Assembly: GCF_009727055.1 (NCBI RefSeq)
Contig: NC_052349.1
Span: forward strand, 92,940,770-93,004,769
DNA length: 64,000 nt
From: Benincasa hispida
Lineage: Eukaryota; Streptophyta; Magnoliopsida; Cucurbitales; Cucurbitaceae
Direction of reading: 5' to 3'
A program made the position numbers and the translations under genes. The notes beneath the pieces were generated by a model. That model ran no database searches, was not told the DNA's origin, and saw only the letters and a program-made list of their open reading frames with translations. Shown here piece after piece: positions 23,320 to 34,704 of this stretch (positions are counted from its first letter, which is position 1; the number at the start of each line of letters is the position of its first letter).

Positions 23320-23914
23320 CAGGGTAGGGTGTTTTCTACCACTCGACGTGAGGCCGAGAAGTTAGGCCCAGTGGTGATAGGTATGCTTCCCATTTTGGGG
23401 CACCATGCTTTAGTTTTGTTTGACTCTGACTCTTCGCACTCGTTTATATCTTCCATATTTGTAAGGCATGCCATTTAGTCAAAACCTTTGCCCTTTGCAC
23501 TGTCTATTTCAACTCCATTAGGAAAGATCATATTAGCTACAAAAAAAATAAAAGCATGCCAGGTAGAGACAGCAAATCACGCATTAGATGTGACCTTGAT
23601 AATTTTAGATATGTGTGATTTTGATGTGATATTGGGCATGGATTGGTTTGCTGCTAATCCTGCCAGCATAGATTGCTCCCGTAAGGAGGTCATCTTTAAC
23701 CCCCCTACAGAAGCCAGTTTTAAATTTAAAGGGATTGGGACCGTGGTCATACCCAAAGTGATTTCAGCATTAAAGGCCAGTAGACTGTTTGACCAAGGAG
23801 CCTGGGGCTTTATGGCCAGTATGGTTGACACTAGAAAGGCTGAAGTCACCTTGACTTCAGAGCCAATAGTGATAGATTTTCTAGATGTTTTTCCAGAGGA
23901 TCTTCCTGGACTGC
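23320..23914 (+). pseudogene. pol: Gypsy aspartic protease and start of RT, broken
   Basis: After the adapter, sequence of the kind 'VFSTTRREAEKLG...VIGMLPILGHHALVLFDSDSS' is the retropepsin region. The active-site DSG reads DSD (GGC to GAC at about 23,430). A stop follows in RHAI*. An open stretch from 23,488 then gives DFDVILGMDWFAANPASIDC, the conserved end of the gypsy protease, and the linker ending FPEDLPGL, just before RT. The coding line is cut at 23,914 by a solo LTR and resumes at 24,403. Confidence 0.85.
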
Positions 23915-24402
23915 TGATAACGGGCATAAATGCACGTATTACAGCGCAAAGTTATAAAACAATGATGGATTGCGGCGGTAAAAATATATAATATTGCGTC
24001 CAAAAGCATTAAGTTCACAATATTGCGATCACATGCATCCATCGCATTAAAATAGTTAACTTATGTATTTTATGCAGGAAAATGCGTTGATGTAAGACGG
24101 AAATGCGATCCGAAGAAATTCACGTCCGAGCGCATTAAGAGATTGCGACCGCAAGGCTATGAGATCATTTGCGCTCGCGAAAATCTGCTCAAGAAGGTGG
24201 CCGCATAGAGCCTGCGCATCAAGGTGGGCGCATCTAAAATTACCATCGCATTCTGTTTCCCTAGTCCTTGTGTTCGACCCTAGGATTACCAGGTAACTCA
24301 GTAGGATTTATGCTTGGATCTTGCTGAGAAAACTTGCATGCACAACGCATCTTCCACCATCATATTCTTTACCATTATTTCATCGCATAAATCAATGCAT
24401 CA
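23915..24402 (+). mobile_element. Solo LTR of 488 bp with perfect target duplication, nested in gypsy pol
   Basis: Starts TGATAACGGGCATAAATGC and ends AATCAATGCATCA, flanked by ACTGC on both sides (23,910-23,914 and 24,403-24,407). Removing it with one ACTGC brings FPEDLPGL and PPQREIDF of gypsy pol back together, which proves an insertion. Words such as 'cgcatt', 'gcgatc' and 'tgtgttcgacc' recall the Tat/Athila-like LTR at 52,985-57,728. It is thus probably a gypsy LTR of a related small family. Frames reading into it from both sides are hybrid products. Confidence 0.8.
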
Positions 24403-25204
24403 ACTGCCCCCGCAGCGGGAGATAGATTTCGCTATTGAGTTGGAGTTAGGCACAACCCTTATTTCGAAGGCTCCATACAGGATGGCACCAGCAGAGTTGA
24501 GGGAACTGAAGGTCCAATTGCAGGAGTTGTTGGACAAGGGTTTCATATGCCTTAGCGTGTCACCATGGGGTGCACCTGTTTTGTTTGTGAAAAAGATTGA
24601 TGGATCGTTACGTCTGTGCATTGATTACAGAGAGCTGAACAAGGTGATCGTCAACCCTTCCCCAGGATTGATGACTTGTTCGACCAGTTGCAGAGAGCTA
24701 CGATGTTCTCAAAGATTGATCTCTGGTCAGGATACCATCAGTTGAGAATAAAGGACAGTGACATACCCAAGACAACTTTTCGTTCGAGGTATAGCATTAT
24801 GAGTTCATAGTGATGTTGTCCGGTCTAACGAATGCCCCAACAGTGTTCATGGATTTGATGAATAGGGTTCAAGGAATTCCTTGACACCTTTGTGCTTGTT
24901 TTTATTGATGACATCTTGGTTTATTCCAAGATAGAGGCCAAACACGAGGAGCATTTGCAGAAAGTTTTGGAGATGTTGAGGGCCAATAATTTGTATGCTA
25001 AGTTTTCTAAATGTGAGTTTTGGTTGAGGCAGACGTCCTTCCTAGGGTATGTAGTATCGAAGGAAGGTGTCTCTGTGATCCTACAAGATTGAGGCAGTTA
25101 CGAGTTGGGCTCGTCCAACCATAGTTAATGAGGTGCACAGTTTCCTAGGGTTTGCCGGCTACTATAGATGATTTGTAAAGGACTTCTCTCGCATAGGTGC
25201 CCCA
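24403..25204 (+). pseudogene. pol: Gypsy reverse transcriptase, broken
   Basis: The RT begins [17 protein letters not shown] and passes [36 protein letters not shown] and [11 protein letters not shown] frameshift follows near 24,655. [22 protein letters not shown] wording follows in another frame. The catalytic box [10 protein letters not shown] at about 24,900-24,930 is intact. [19 protein letters not shown] follows, then another shift near 25,080, and [15 protein letters not shown] with CGA changed to TGA. It would copy the element RNA into DNA in cytoplasmic particles; with three or more breaks it cannot. Confidence 0.9.
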
Positions 25205-25708
25205 TTGACTCAGTTGACCCGGAAGGGAGCCCCTTTCGTTTGGAATGAGGCTTGTAAGAAGAGGTTGGTTTCAACCCTAGTTCTTATAGTACCAGATGGA
25301 TCAGGTGGTTTTGTCATTTACAGTGACGCATCCAAAAAGGGGTTGGGATGCATACTAATGCATCAGGGCAGAGTAGTTGCTTACGCTTCACCTCAGTTAA
25401 AGAAGCATGAACAGAATTCTCCCACACATGACTTGGAATTAGCATCAGTGGTTTTCGCTCTCAAGATTTGGAGGCACTACTTATATGGAGAGAGGATACA
25501 GATCTTCACCGACCACAAGAGTTCAAAGTACTTTTTCACTCAGAAGGAGTTGAACATGAGGCAAAGAAGGTGGTTAGAGCTGGTGAAGGATTATGATTGT
25601 GAAATTTTGTACCACCTAGGAAAGGCAAATGTAGTGGCAGATGCCCTAAGTAGAAAGGTGGCTCATTCAGCAGCCCTCATAGATAGACTCATTTGTGCAA
25701 GGAACTAG
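25205..25708 (+). pseudogene. pol: Gypsy RNase H domain (longest intact stretch of the element)
   Basis: An open stretch of about 167 codons begins in the RT/RNase H linker ([17 protein letters not shown]). It carries [68 protein letters not shown] and [13 protein letters not shown] in the usual order. The D, E and D of the RNase H active site are all present (YSDAS, DLELA, FTDHK). It would remove the RNA strand during reverse transcription. It is only one segment of the broken pol gene and has no start of its own. Confidence 0.9.
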
Positions 25709-26910
25709 AGTGGCCAGAAATTGTAGTGGCAGTGGGGAAGGTCACGACACAGTTAGTGCAATTGTCAGTGCGACCGAGTCTAAGGCAGCGAATTATTGAT
25801 GCGTAGCGTTGTGACCTTTATCTAGAGAAGAGAGTTCGTAGGGTAGAGTCAGGCCAGGATGGCGAATTCTCGGTATCAGCGGGAGGTGGTCTCCTCTATC
25901 AGAGACGTTTATGCGTGCCAACAGATAATGATATTAAGAATGAGTTGTTGTCAGAGGCTCACAGTTTCTTATTTTCGATTCATTCCGGCAGCACCAAGAT
26001 GTATCAAGACTTGAAACATTATTACTGGTGGAATGATATGAAAAGAGAGATTGTAGAGTTCGTCAGTAAGTGCTTGGTGTGCCAGCAGATGAAAGCCATG
26101 AGGCAGAAGCCAGCAAGCTTGTTACAACCATTGAGTGTGCCAGAATGGAAGTGAGAGCATGTGTCTATGGACTTCATCGTGGTGTTGCCATGAACAGTCA
26201 AAGGTTTCACAGTAATTTGAGTTGTGGTAGACAGACTTACAAAATTAGCACATTTCATACTTGGAAAGTCCACCTTTTTGGTAAATAAGTGGGCACAATT
26301 ATATATGAAGGAGGTGGTGAGATTGCATGAAGTGTCTGTGTCCATCGTGTTAAACAGAGACCCTCGTTTCACATCTAACTTCTGGAAGAGTCTTCAGGTA
26401 GCTTTGGGGACCCGGTGGATTTCAATATAAATTTCACCCATAGACTGATGGACAGACAAAATGATTGAATCGGATATTGGAAGACATGTTGCGTGCTTGT
26501 GCTATAGAGTTTTCAGGACGCTGGGATGCTCACGTGCATTTGATGGAGTTTGCTTATAATAACAACTACCAATCCATTATTGGGTTGTCACCATTTGAGG
26601 CCCTTTGTGGAAAGAGTTGCAGGTCTCTTGTGTGTTGGGATGAGGTAGGACAGAGGAAATTGCTAGGACCTGAACTAGTGCAGACCATGAATGAGGCAAT
26701 ACAGAAGATCAGAGCTCATATGCAAACAGCTCAGAGCAGACAGAAGTGCTATGCCGATGTGAGACGTAAGGACCTGGAATTTGAGGTTGATGTTAAAGTG
26801 TTCTTAAAGGTGGCACCCATGAAAGGTATTTTGAGATTTGGTAGGAAAGGGAAGTTGAGTTCGAGATTCATTAGACCTTTCGAAGTCTTGGAACGAGTTG
26901 CATTAGAGCT
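25709..26910 (+). pseudogene. pol: Gypsy integrase, catalytic residues lost
   Basis: The H2C2 zinc region is readable at 25,915-26,154 (EAHSFLFSIHSGSTKMYQDL, CLVCQQMKA). Of the D-D-E triad, the first D is present (SMDFI, about 26,166). The second reads N (IVLNRDPRF, about 26,345-26,370), and the E reads K in TDGQTK (about 26,450), with a stop just after. Stops also occur before TVKGFT and in VI*VVVDRLTK. The GPY-like C-terminal part (KDLEFEVDVKVFLKVAPMKG) is readable to about 26,910. Integrase would insert the DNA copy; this one could not. Confidence 0.9.
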
Positions 26911-27240
26911 TACCGTTTGGCATTGCCTCCAGCACTGTCTTCAGTTCATAATGTCTTCCATGTTTCGATGCTGAGGAAGTATATGATAGACCCGTCCCAT
27001 GTAGTTGACTTTGAGCCCTTGCAGTTGAATGATAACTTGGGCTACGAAGAAAAACCAATAGAGATCCTCGCGAGAGGTAAAGACATTGCATCGCAGGGAA
27101 ATTTCATTTGTGAAATTCCTGTGGCAGAATCACCAGTTCAAGAAGACTACCTGGGAGCGAGAGGATGAGATGAAGGCCTAGTACTCAGAGCTTTTTCAGG
27201 AACGAACTTTCGAGGATGAAAGTTCTTTGAGGAGGGAACA
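26911..27240 (+). pseudogene. pol: Chromodomain-like C-terminus of gypsy pol, in a shifted frame
   Basis: LPPALSSVHNVFHVSMLRKY, then DPSHVVDFEPLQL and PIEILAR, are in one frame. A one-base shift near 27,075 moves the rest into another frame, where a chromodomain-like stretch is visible (LHRREISFVKFLWQ, FKKTTWEREDEMKA, then a stop, then YSELFQ). In chromoviruses this domain is thought to steer integration to particular chromatin. Its preservation past the dead integrase suggests recent common ancestry with active copies, not function here. Confidence 0.8.
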
Positions 27241-27241
27241 A
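27228..27241 (+). other. Polypurine tract of the gypsy element
   Basis: TTTGAGGAGGGAACAA runs up to the 3' LTR start TGTAACACCCC at 27,242. This is the usual primer for plus-strand synthesis, in the expected place. Confidence 0.65.
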
Positions 27242-27500
27242 TGTAACACCCCACATTTTTTTTATTAATGTAATTTCAGTAATTTTTATTATTTGAGGGC
27301 ATTTTTGAAAATTTGGACTTCAAGTGTAATTGTGAGAAATTAATGGATTTGATGTTGAAATTATTCAATTTGAAAATTAATGGCAGGAATTAATTTTATT
27401 TTTGGAAAAGAAAGGAAGTTCATAAAATAAAGTGGAATAAATAAAGGAATAAAATAAAGTTTATTTTATTTCCTTTTTAGTTATTATTATTATTATCTTT

Positions 27501-27510
27501 TTATATATAA
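27501..27510 (+). promoter_or_regulatory. TATA-like box of the gypsy LTR
   Basis: TTATATATAA sits about 260 bp into the LTR, just before the GC-rich leader. The solo copy has TTATTTATAAAA at the matching place (17,773). A promoter role is inferred from position only. Confidence 0.4.
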
Positions 27511-28845
27511 AAAAAATGTTCCCTTCTCCTTCTTCATCACGACGTGCGCCCCCCTCCCTCGAAATTTTCCTTCTCGTTGCCTTCAACCCATCGCCCAGTC
27601 ACTTGATCTCCTCAGCCGCTCGTCCAGACCGCCGCTGCCCGAGCCTAGTAGCCGATCTCCACTGCTACTCGCCGTCGATCTCGACCAGCCATCCAATCGC
27701 CTCGATCTTTTTTGTCGCTCGTCCAGACCGCCGTTGATCCGAGCTTGCCGCTCCACCCAGCCTCACGCTGTCCCAACCACGCTCGTCTGCGCTGCCTTAT
27801 CTACACCGTCGCGTCTGCGGCGCTTTCTTCGGATGAAGCCGCCGCTCTTCTAGATCCACCACCACTTCTCCGTCCAGCCAGCCGTCGGTCCGAACTCTAT
27901 CGTGCGCCATCCAGCCCCTACAGCTGCCGTGGTTGCCGTCGAATCTGCTTTGGGTAAGTTTTCCGTCGTTGGGTTTTGTCGAACTTTTGGATTTGGGGTA
28001 AGATCTATTTTCTTTGTGGGTTGGGTTTCTTGAAGAATATTTTGGGAATGCCCACTAATTTTTGGCTTGGTTTTATCATTACCCATTGCATTTAAGTCTT
28101 AGGTCAAAGTTTTGAGAGGGATTTGCACTGCTGTCCGTCCAGCTCGAGGCAAGATTGGACAAGAAATTTTTATAAGGTTTGTGGTTCTCGTTGTTGGTTT
28201 CTGGGCACCCACTAGTTATTGGAGTAAATGTTGGCTTAACTCTCGTATTTTGAAGGTTCTAAGTCATCGTCTATTGGAATTAAAATATGATTAAGGGAAG
28301 ATTTTGAAGTTGAAATCTTGGAAGTGTTTGTTGATCAAGCTTTGTTTGGGTAAGTTAATTGGTGATCGTTGGAATAAATCTTGTATGCTTTCGTTTTGGC
28401 TCCAAGGATTAAAAATTGAGTGTTTGTGTTTTGTGCTAGGGGAATTAATTCAGGATTTATTTTGATAACGACTATTTGCTTGGATTAATTTTGGACTTTC
28501 GATTCGAGGTAAGTAATCTTACTATTGGAACTGCCCACGGGCCATACACTAGATATATACCAGCATGATAGATGAATATTATGACAGAACAATAGCTTGA
28601 TAGATGGATATTATAGTAGACTCGATATATGTTCTTGTATGAGAAGCTAAAAGATTTATTTGTGCACGTAGATACTTGCATACTAGTAATTGATGATACT
28701 TGATTCACTGATATTGTATTTGAATATTGAGGCATATATGCATGTTGTATAGCCATGATGTGGAGGTGTATACGTATGTTATAAAACCATATTGTGATAA
28801 TTGTGATTTTGAGACTGTGATAGTGTCTTTACTGATTAGTTAGAT

Positions 28846-29108
28846 GCCAACCAGATATTGTGTTTCCTTCGGGATTCACCAGATATTGTGTTTTCTTCGG
28901 GATTCACTAGGGGTTGTGTTTCCTTCGGGATTCACCAGGGGTTGTGTGTCCTTCGAGATTCACCAGGGGTTGTGTGTCCTTCGAGATTCACCAGGGGTTG
29001 TGTGTCCTTCGAGATTCACCCAGGTTGTGTTTCCTTCAGGATTCACCCAGGTTGTGTTTCCTTTCGGATTCACTAGGGGTTGTGTTTCCTTTGGGATTCA
29101 CGAGGGGT
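28846..29108 (+). repeat. 28-30 bp tandem array inside the gypsy 3' LTR (about nine units)
   Basis: Repeats of 'ccaggggttgtgtttccttcgggattca' with small changes (some read 'tgtgtgtccttcgagattcacc'), about nine units against about five in the solo LTR. The regular period gives three overlapping open frames that translate to repeated peptides such as CFLRDSPGVV. These are artefacts of the period. Confidence 0.75.
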
Positions 29109-29490
29109 AGTGGGCATACTTAACTATAGTAGGATAGAAATCAATTTTTCATGTAAGTATGTGTCCCATGAGGACTAGAGCAGTTTTTATGTTTCACCAA
29201 AGGTAGGTATCTAGAGGACATAGATACCTAACCCGACCCCAGTAGTGGGGTTACTTACTTAGTATTTTATACTTATCCTTTCTCATGCTTTTATTTCAAG
29301 TAAAGGTAGAGACACACCAACAATTGACAAGCGAAATTTGTGATCGAGCCACTGAGACCAGTTTTAGTTTTATGCTTTTGCTCATGATATTTAGATTTCT
29401 TTCCATGTTTTTTTTTCAACTTTCAGTTTTGTTGTTTGAAACTTACTATTAAGAATTGTTTTCAGACTTATTATTATCATTTATGATTTA

Positions 29491-31037
29491 TGTGCATTAG
29501 ACTAGTTGAGATCGTGGGTTCGAGCTGGTGCAGCGATTCTGAAGCAGCTTTTTACTTTATTTTCAGTTTTATATAATTAATTTGTAATCAGTTAATTATT
29601 TATTTGTTTTTTGTTTAATTAAGTTAATATAAATGTTATATAATTTAATTAATTTCTTAGGATGCCAATTTTGGTCTATTGTTACTTATTTATATCATTA
29701 TATATGTGATGTATGAATTATTATTTATGTAGAATCTTGTATGCCATATATATTAAAATCCCACCATAGGATAAACATAAAATCATGCATCAATTTTAAT
29801 ATAAGAGTTATATTACATAGTTGCATGATTTAGTTAAGCATGCTTATGTATCATGTTTAATATAAGAACTATATTTTATGATTGCATGCATAATAACATG
29901 CCCATGCATGATTTTTTGATATAAGAGTTATATTGTATGATGTATATTATAAGTGTTATATTATGTGGTGGATGTGTTGTATATTTTCATTATTGGATAA
30001 TGTAAGTGTTATATTATTAATTATATAATAAAAATGGAAATGCATGAAGCATGACATTACCTTAGAAATATAATTGTTATATTTTTATGTATGTCATTAA
30101 ATACATAGCTTAGGTTTTAATTGTTTCATTAATCTTTATAAGTGTTATAAGTTTAATGAAATTAGAACTAAAATTTATAATCAAGAGTTTCATGCAAACA
30201 TAGGTTAAAATTAATTTTAAATAGTTTAAAATTGATTTCACCTAGACCTATGTTAGCATATTTCTAATGTGATAAGAAATATGTTAATATTTTATTTTCT
30301 TTTTAATAGGATTAAAATGAAAATAATAAAAGATCAAATTTATAACATAATTGTCTATAAGGGACCTTTATCTAAGGAATTTATAACGAAATACCCCTAC
30401 TTGGGAACTGAAAGTGAATTAGAAAATAATGTTATAAGCATGCAATAAATAATTAGGTTTATTAAAGTGTTTAATAAACAAGAATAATATATTGTTAAAC
30501 TATCTAATATAAGAGTTAAACTCCCTAAATAGTTCACAGCGTGAGATCTATGCTCGGCCTCGAGACACCTTTGCTTGTGTCCTCCTACGGATGGTGTTTG
30601 CATAGGTCAATACCAAGGTGAATAGAGAGAGCGTTTATAGTAAATGGGAGAGGGAAGTGTGTCAACACATCCCACGATCTCCTTTATTGGTTTACAATAA
30701 ACTTTTATGCTCGGTCTCGAGACACCTTTGCTTGTGTCCCACCTATGCATGGTGTTTGCATAGGTCAATACCAAGGTGAATGGCGAAAGTGTTTATAGTA
30801 AATGGGAAAGGGCAGTGTGTCAACACATCCCATGATCTTCTTCATTGGTTTATAGTAAACTTTCATGCTCGGCCTCGAGACACCTTTGCTTGTGTCCCCC
30901 TATAGTTGGTGTTTGCATGAACTTTTACTTAAACTCCAGAAATGAAAAGGATTACTTCAGTTTTTGCGCCAATTGATTTTTCCTTATGGTTGGCTCATTG
31001 GGGTAGAACTCTAGAGTCTAAAATGAAGGATTATACT
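29491..31037 (+). mobile_element. Copia leader region, second copy
   Basis: From TGTGCATTAGACTAGTTGAG it repeats 20,326-21,541 with few differences, including GCAGCGATTCTGAAG, the 'ataagagttatatt' blocks and GAGACACCTTTGCTTGTGTC. It then continues past the point where the first copy stops. A 158 bp tandem array follows from 30,551. No gag coding was found; the leader runs into the solo LTR at 31,038. Confidence 0.65.
30551..30925 (+). repeat. 158 bp tandem array in the copia leader, about 2.4 units
   Basis: TGCTCGGCCTCGAGACACCT recurs at 30,551, 30,708 and 30,866 (one base varies), each followed by CTTTGCTTGTGTCC and the first two by 'ggtcaataccaaggtgaat' and 'tcaacacatccca'. The first leader copy has only one such unit before it is cut off. 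Confidence 0.75.
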
Positions 31038-32890
31038 TGTAGGATTGTATCAATAGCAGCGGAAGCACAAGGATCATCTAAGCATTCAAATTCACTAATT
31101 TTGGCATAATATAAAGCATGCTTCTGTAGAAAAAATAGATTTCAAGACATACCTCTTGTAAAAGTTCTTCAAAGCTTCTTCTTCAGTTGCAATCTTCTCC
31201 AAATCTTGTTGTAGACCACCTCAAGATCTTCCCCAGTATTCTCTTGGTGTTCTAGATTGAGTGGTGAGACTCAAAACAAGCTTGAATAAAGGGATGAAGG
31301 AGAAAAGCTCACTGCTGCAACCTTGTTGAGGAACGATTCTTCAAACTGAATTTTTCTCTAAAAAACTCTATGGATTGCATGCCCCATTTTCACTCCAATC
31401 TTTTCCTTATAATGCAGATCAACATACAAAGAGAAGAGCTGCATGAGTTGCAGCTCATGCTTGAAGAAGACAAGGCCAAGATGTTGCTTTATGTATGAGC
31501 TAGTTCATAGATGGATAATGGAAAAAACCATTTTTCTATTTTCTGTTTTGTTTTCCAATTTTATCTAAAAATCAAATTTTGATTTAAAAAAACTATTTGA
31601 TTTTAAAAATTAAAAATTAATTAATTTCATAAATTAATTATTAAATAAAACTTAATTAATTTAATATCAAATATTAAATTAATTTTAACACATATCCATA
31701 TTTATATATTTAAATCATATTTAAATATATAAATTCTTCTATTCCGTTTAATTCTAAAATTAAACATATAATTATATCTCATATAATTACTAATTCCCTT
31801 AATTCTAATTTGAACGTTTCAAATTAACTTATCAGCTATTCTAGAGCTAGTCCGTTACGAGCTAGTAGGGGGACTTCGCGGACCTACAGATTATGGACTC
31901 CAACGATTTGAGATTAATTAGCTAAACTCATTAGACCAAATTAATCTCCATTTGTTAACAAATGGGTCATTCCACTAAAGCCCATAGTTGCACTCCCCTC
32001 ACTGTAGATATATTATGTCCACATGATTTAACTATAATTAGCAAGTCGACCCTTCACAGGTTTTTCGTAATAACGGTTGGGTCAAATATCTGTTTTACCC
32101 TCGAGATTATGTCTTATTCCTCAAGTCCCTACTGATCCTCTAATGAACAACTGGTTTGTGATCCAATCACTAAACCAAACTCTCTCATCCCAGTGAGAGG
32201 GTGGGGCCCTTTGTTCAAGATCTAGATTCAGTACTTGAGAGAACAACCTTTCTTCTATCCCTAAATCGGGTAGGCGTGAACTCCATCTTGCAAGGCTATA
32301 TCCCCAGCTATTCATCCAGTATTATTCCCAAAATGTTAAGCTTATTGAGCAGTGCTATTGGACTACTCTCACCATTTGCAGATCAAAGGATAATCCCGAA
32401 TAAACAGGAGTTCATAGCTAGCTTAGGATTAAGATTGAGTTAACCTAGGTCATCTAGGTGAAATAGTCAGTCTTAAATAGTAAACAACGTTATAAAGTAA
32501 GAATGACTTATTTCTTGGTTCTGATCTTATGCAAACTCATTGCATAGGACGCCTTCACTCCTCATGTCATAACATGTACGAATTAAGATCACATCGTATG
32601 TAGCACTTTACAACTCTTTTTAACAACTACAAAGTAGGCCACATTCAATGGTGTTACTAGAATAAGGTACCCAACCTCATTCATGTACCATAGATCATTT
32701 TGACTATTTACTCGAACCGATCCACTCTTATGTCTCCACATAAAGTTCAAGTACTCATACTATAGTCATGGGTCTTAGTTTATTGGATTTAGACTTTCAT
32801 ACAATTTATGAGATCAATAATAAATATATTGATCATAGAAAATGTTTATCATTTTACAAACTGCGAGTTTTTAGGACATAAAACCCAACA
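31038..32890 (-). mobile_element. Copia-type solo LTR
   Basis: The + strand runs from TGTAGGATTGTATCAATAGC to ATAAAACCCAACA (TG...CA). Read on the - strand it is an LTR of the recurrent copia family. Flanks ATACT (31,033-31,037) and ACACT (32,891-32,895) differ by one base and are the likely target duplication. It interrupts the copia leader. No internal sequence is attached. Frames at 32,121-32,443 in opposite directions are not genes. Confidence 0.65.
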
Positions 32891-34688
32891 ACACTTATGA
32901 GAAATTTTTAAGTAAGTTAATGGTTTCTTGACCAAAATATTGTAACTAAATATCATAGGAATAAGAGTTATTCTAGTGTAATATTTGGTTGAAAATTTCT
33001 CAATCCAGTGAAGGAGTAACTAACTGTCCTACGAGGCCTTTTATTCTAACTCACTAGGGTATTATAGCAATAAAAATTTCGAATTAATATGAATGAGATT
33101 TATATTAAATCTATTGGATTCATTCTTTTAATTTCTATGTTGAATCAAAATGAATAATGGATTGCATCAATCAATTGACATGTTTTATATAATTTAAAGT
33201 TATGTCAAATTTCTTTCAAGGTTTTATTTTTTTAATTATCAATATAAATCAAAAGGGTTGATAAATATGTTACTTTGAAAATGTCATCAATACATAGTGG
33301 CAGTGTAATTTTGTCTTTTATTTGGGAATGTTCTCAAAAGGAATTATTGCCAATTCATGAAGTGTTCATGAATAATTTTTGTAGTGATAGCTTACTTTTA
33401 TTGTCTAGATAACATATGATGTGTCTGGACTATAAGATAAAGTCATGAGGAAACGTAATGTATGTTGGAGTCATGGGAAGTTATATGACCTCCAAAGTTA
33501 AGCATTATCTGAGTCCAAGATAATCATAATGACTAAAGTTGATGAGGAAAATGTTTCCAAATTAGTTTGAGATGTCACATTATGAGAAATCTTAGAAATA
33601 TCTCAAGAGGAAGAAAAATAAGAATAAGTAAATTTGATTTACTAAGTTCTTGGTGGAGAATATAGATGCACACCTTGATAGTTGAATAATGATTCATTAT
33701 TATAATTTTTCTCCATTACTATTAAATTGTAAATCTTGGCGAATGCTTAATTCAGTGGAATAGTTCTACTAATGGCAATGGGAAGCTCAACTCAGTTAAA
33801 GTAGTGGAAGACATTAAAATGTTGTTTATTTATGCTGAATATGGTGCTTTTATCACTATAAGAGAAATTCAATTTCTCCAAACTTTATTATTAAATATTT
33901 CATAGAGTATGAATAGTTTTAGTGATAAGTCATATTTTCAAAAAGTTGTTTTGAAAATATGTTCAGCTTGAAAAAAAATACATTTTTGTGTGTTAAAGGT
34001 TAGCACATCCGCATACTAAACTGAGAGAATGTAAGAACTAATGAATTCAGAAAGAAAGATAGTTTCTTTTCTCCTAAAGGGGTACATGTCTTTGGCTTTA
34101 AATGACAATTAAATGTAATTCTCTCTATCTAATAATTAAAATATCATAAAACTCAATTCTTACATACCAAATATCTATAATATCTATTACAAACTTTATA
34201 AAAAAAAAAAAACCATTTTTAAAAGAAAAACATAAAAAAATCACAAACTCATATACTAAAAGAAATATACAGTATTTTTTTATTAGTATATATGTAATTC
34301 GGGTTGGATTTTGTCAATCCAATTTTTTTTTATTCAACCCTAGACCCAACCCAGCAAAAATAGAAAAAATTCAACCCAGCCCTACCCAACCCTTATAGTT
34401 TGGGTTGGGTAGTCTAGGTTGTTCTGGTTGTCGGGTCATTTAAATACCCCCACTCTTCAACAACTCTTATTCCTCGATCAACACGAACTTATAGACTTGG
34501 TAGAAACTTTAAATGCCCAAAAAACAATAGGCCCTTACATTTTAATCGCATTAAAACGTAAAATTAAGTGCCAAAAAATTTATAAACATCCAATTTTACA
34601 AAACCAAAATTCAAAAAACAGGATGCACAACCACCTCCTATTCTGATTTTTTTTTTTCTAAAAAACAAAAATCAAGATTGCACAAGTT
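32891..34688. other. Unassigned AT-rich stretch
   Basis: It may begin with more copia leader (to about 33,200). Beyond that I see no protein domain. At about 34,300-34,440 'cccaaccc' and 'gggttgggt' words cluster in both orientations, as in some non-autonomous DNA transposons. The 75- and 62-codon frames near 34,419-34,826 are not convincing. Confidence 0.45.
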
Positions 34689-34704
34689 GGGCTTTGATAC
34701 CAAT
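34689..34704 (-). other. Primer binding site, tRNA-Met type (copia)
   Basis: On the - strand, ATTGGTATCAAAGCC directly follows an LTR end TCTTCA. This matches the copia site with one G-to-A change and gives the element orientation. Confidence 0.65.

Larger units (their letters stand above)
21555..29490 (+). mobile_element. Ty3/gypsy chromovirus-type element (decayed)
   Basis: Order on the + strand: truncated 5' LTR, primer site, gag with a zinc knuckle, protease, reverse transcriptase, RNase H, integrase, chromodomain-like tail, polypurine tract, and a 3' LTR missing its last part. This gag-pro-RT-RH-IN-chromodomain order defines chromoviruses, and the wording is of the Tekay/Del kind. The reading frame is broken by stops and shifts throughout, so it is not autonomous. 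A 488 bp solo LTR sits in the pol region and a sequencing adapter in the gag/protease junction. Confidence 0.85.
27242..29490 (+). mobile_element. Gypsy 3' LTR, lacking its last part
   Basis: Begins TGTAACACCCCACATT. A TATA-like TTATATATAA at 27,501-27,510 precedes the GC-rich block (27,530-27,960), and the order of landmarks follows the solo LTR at 17,539. At 29,490 the LTR breaks off in 'tttatgatttatg' (position about 19,592 in the solo copy) and copia leader sequence begins. About 160 bp of LTR end are missing. Frames of 60-94 codons inside are not genes. Confidence 0.75.

Noticed and set aside
28846..29108. CRISPR-like regular repeats
   Set aside because: There are no unique spacers: the whole unit repeats. 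The setting is a plant LTR.
28844..29123. Three overlapping open frames encoding repeated peptides
   Set aside because: The 28-30 bp array leaves several frames open by periodicity; the frames belong to LTR DNA, not a repeat protein.
34300..34440. Telomere-like GGGTTGGGTT / CCCAACCC words
   Set aside because: Not the plant TTTAGGG unit, irregular and present in both orientations; more like ends of a DNA transposon.
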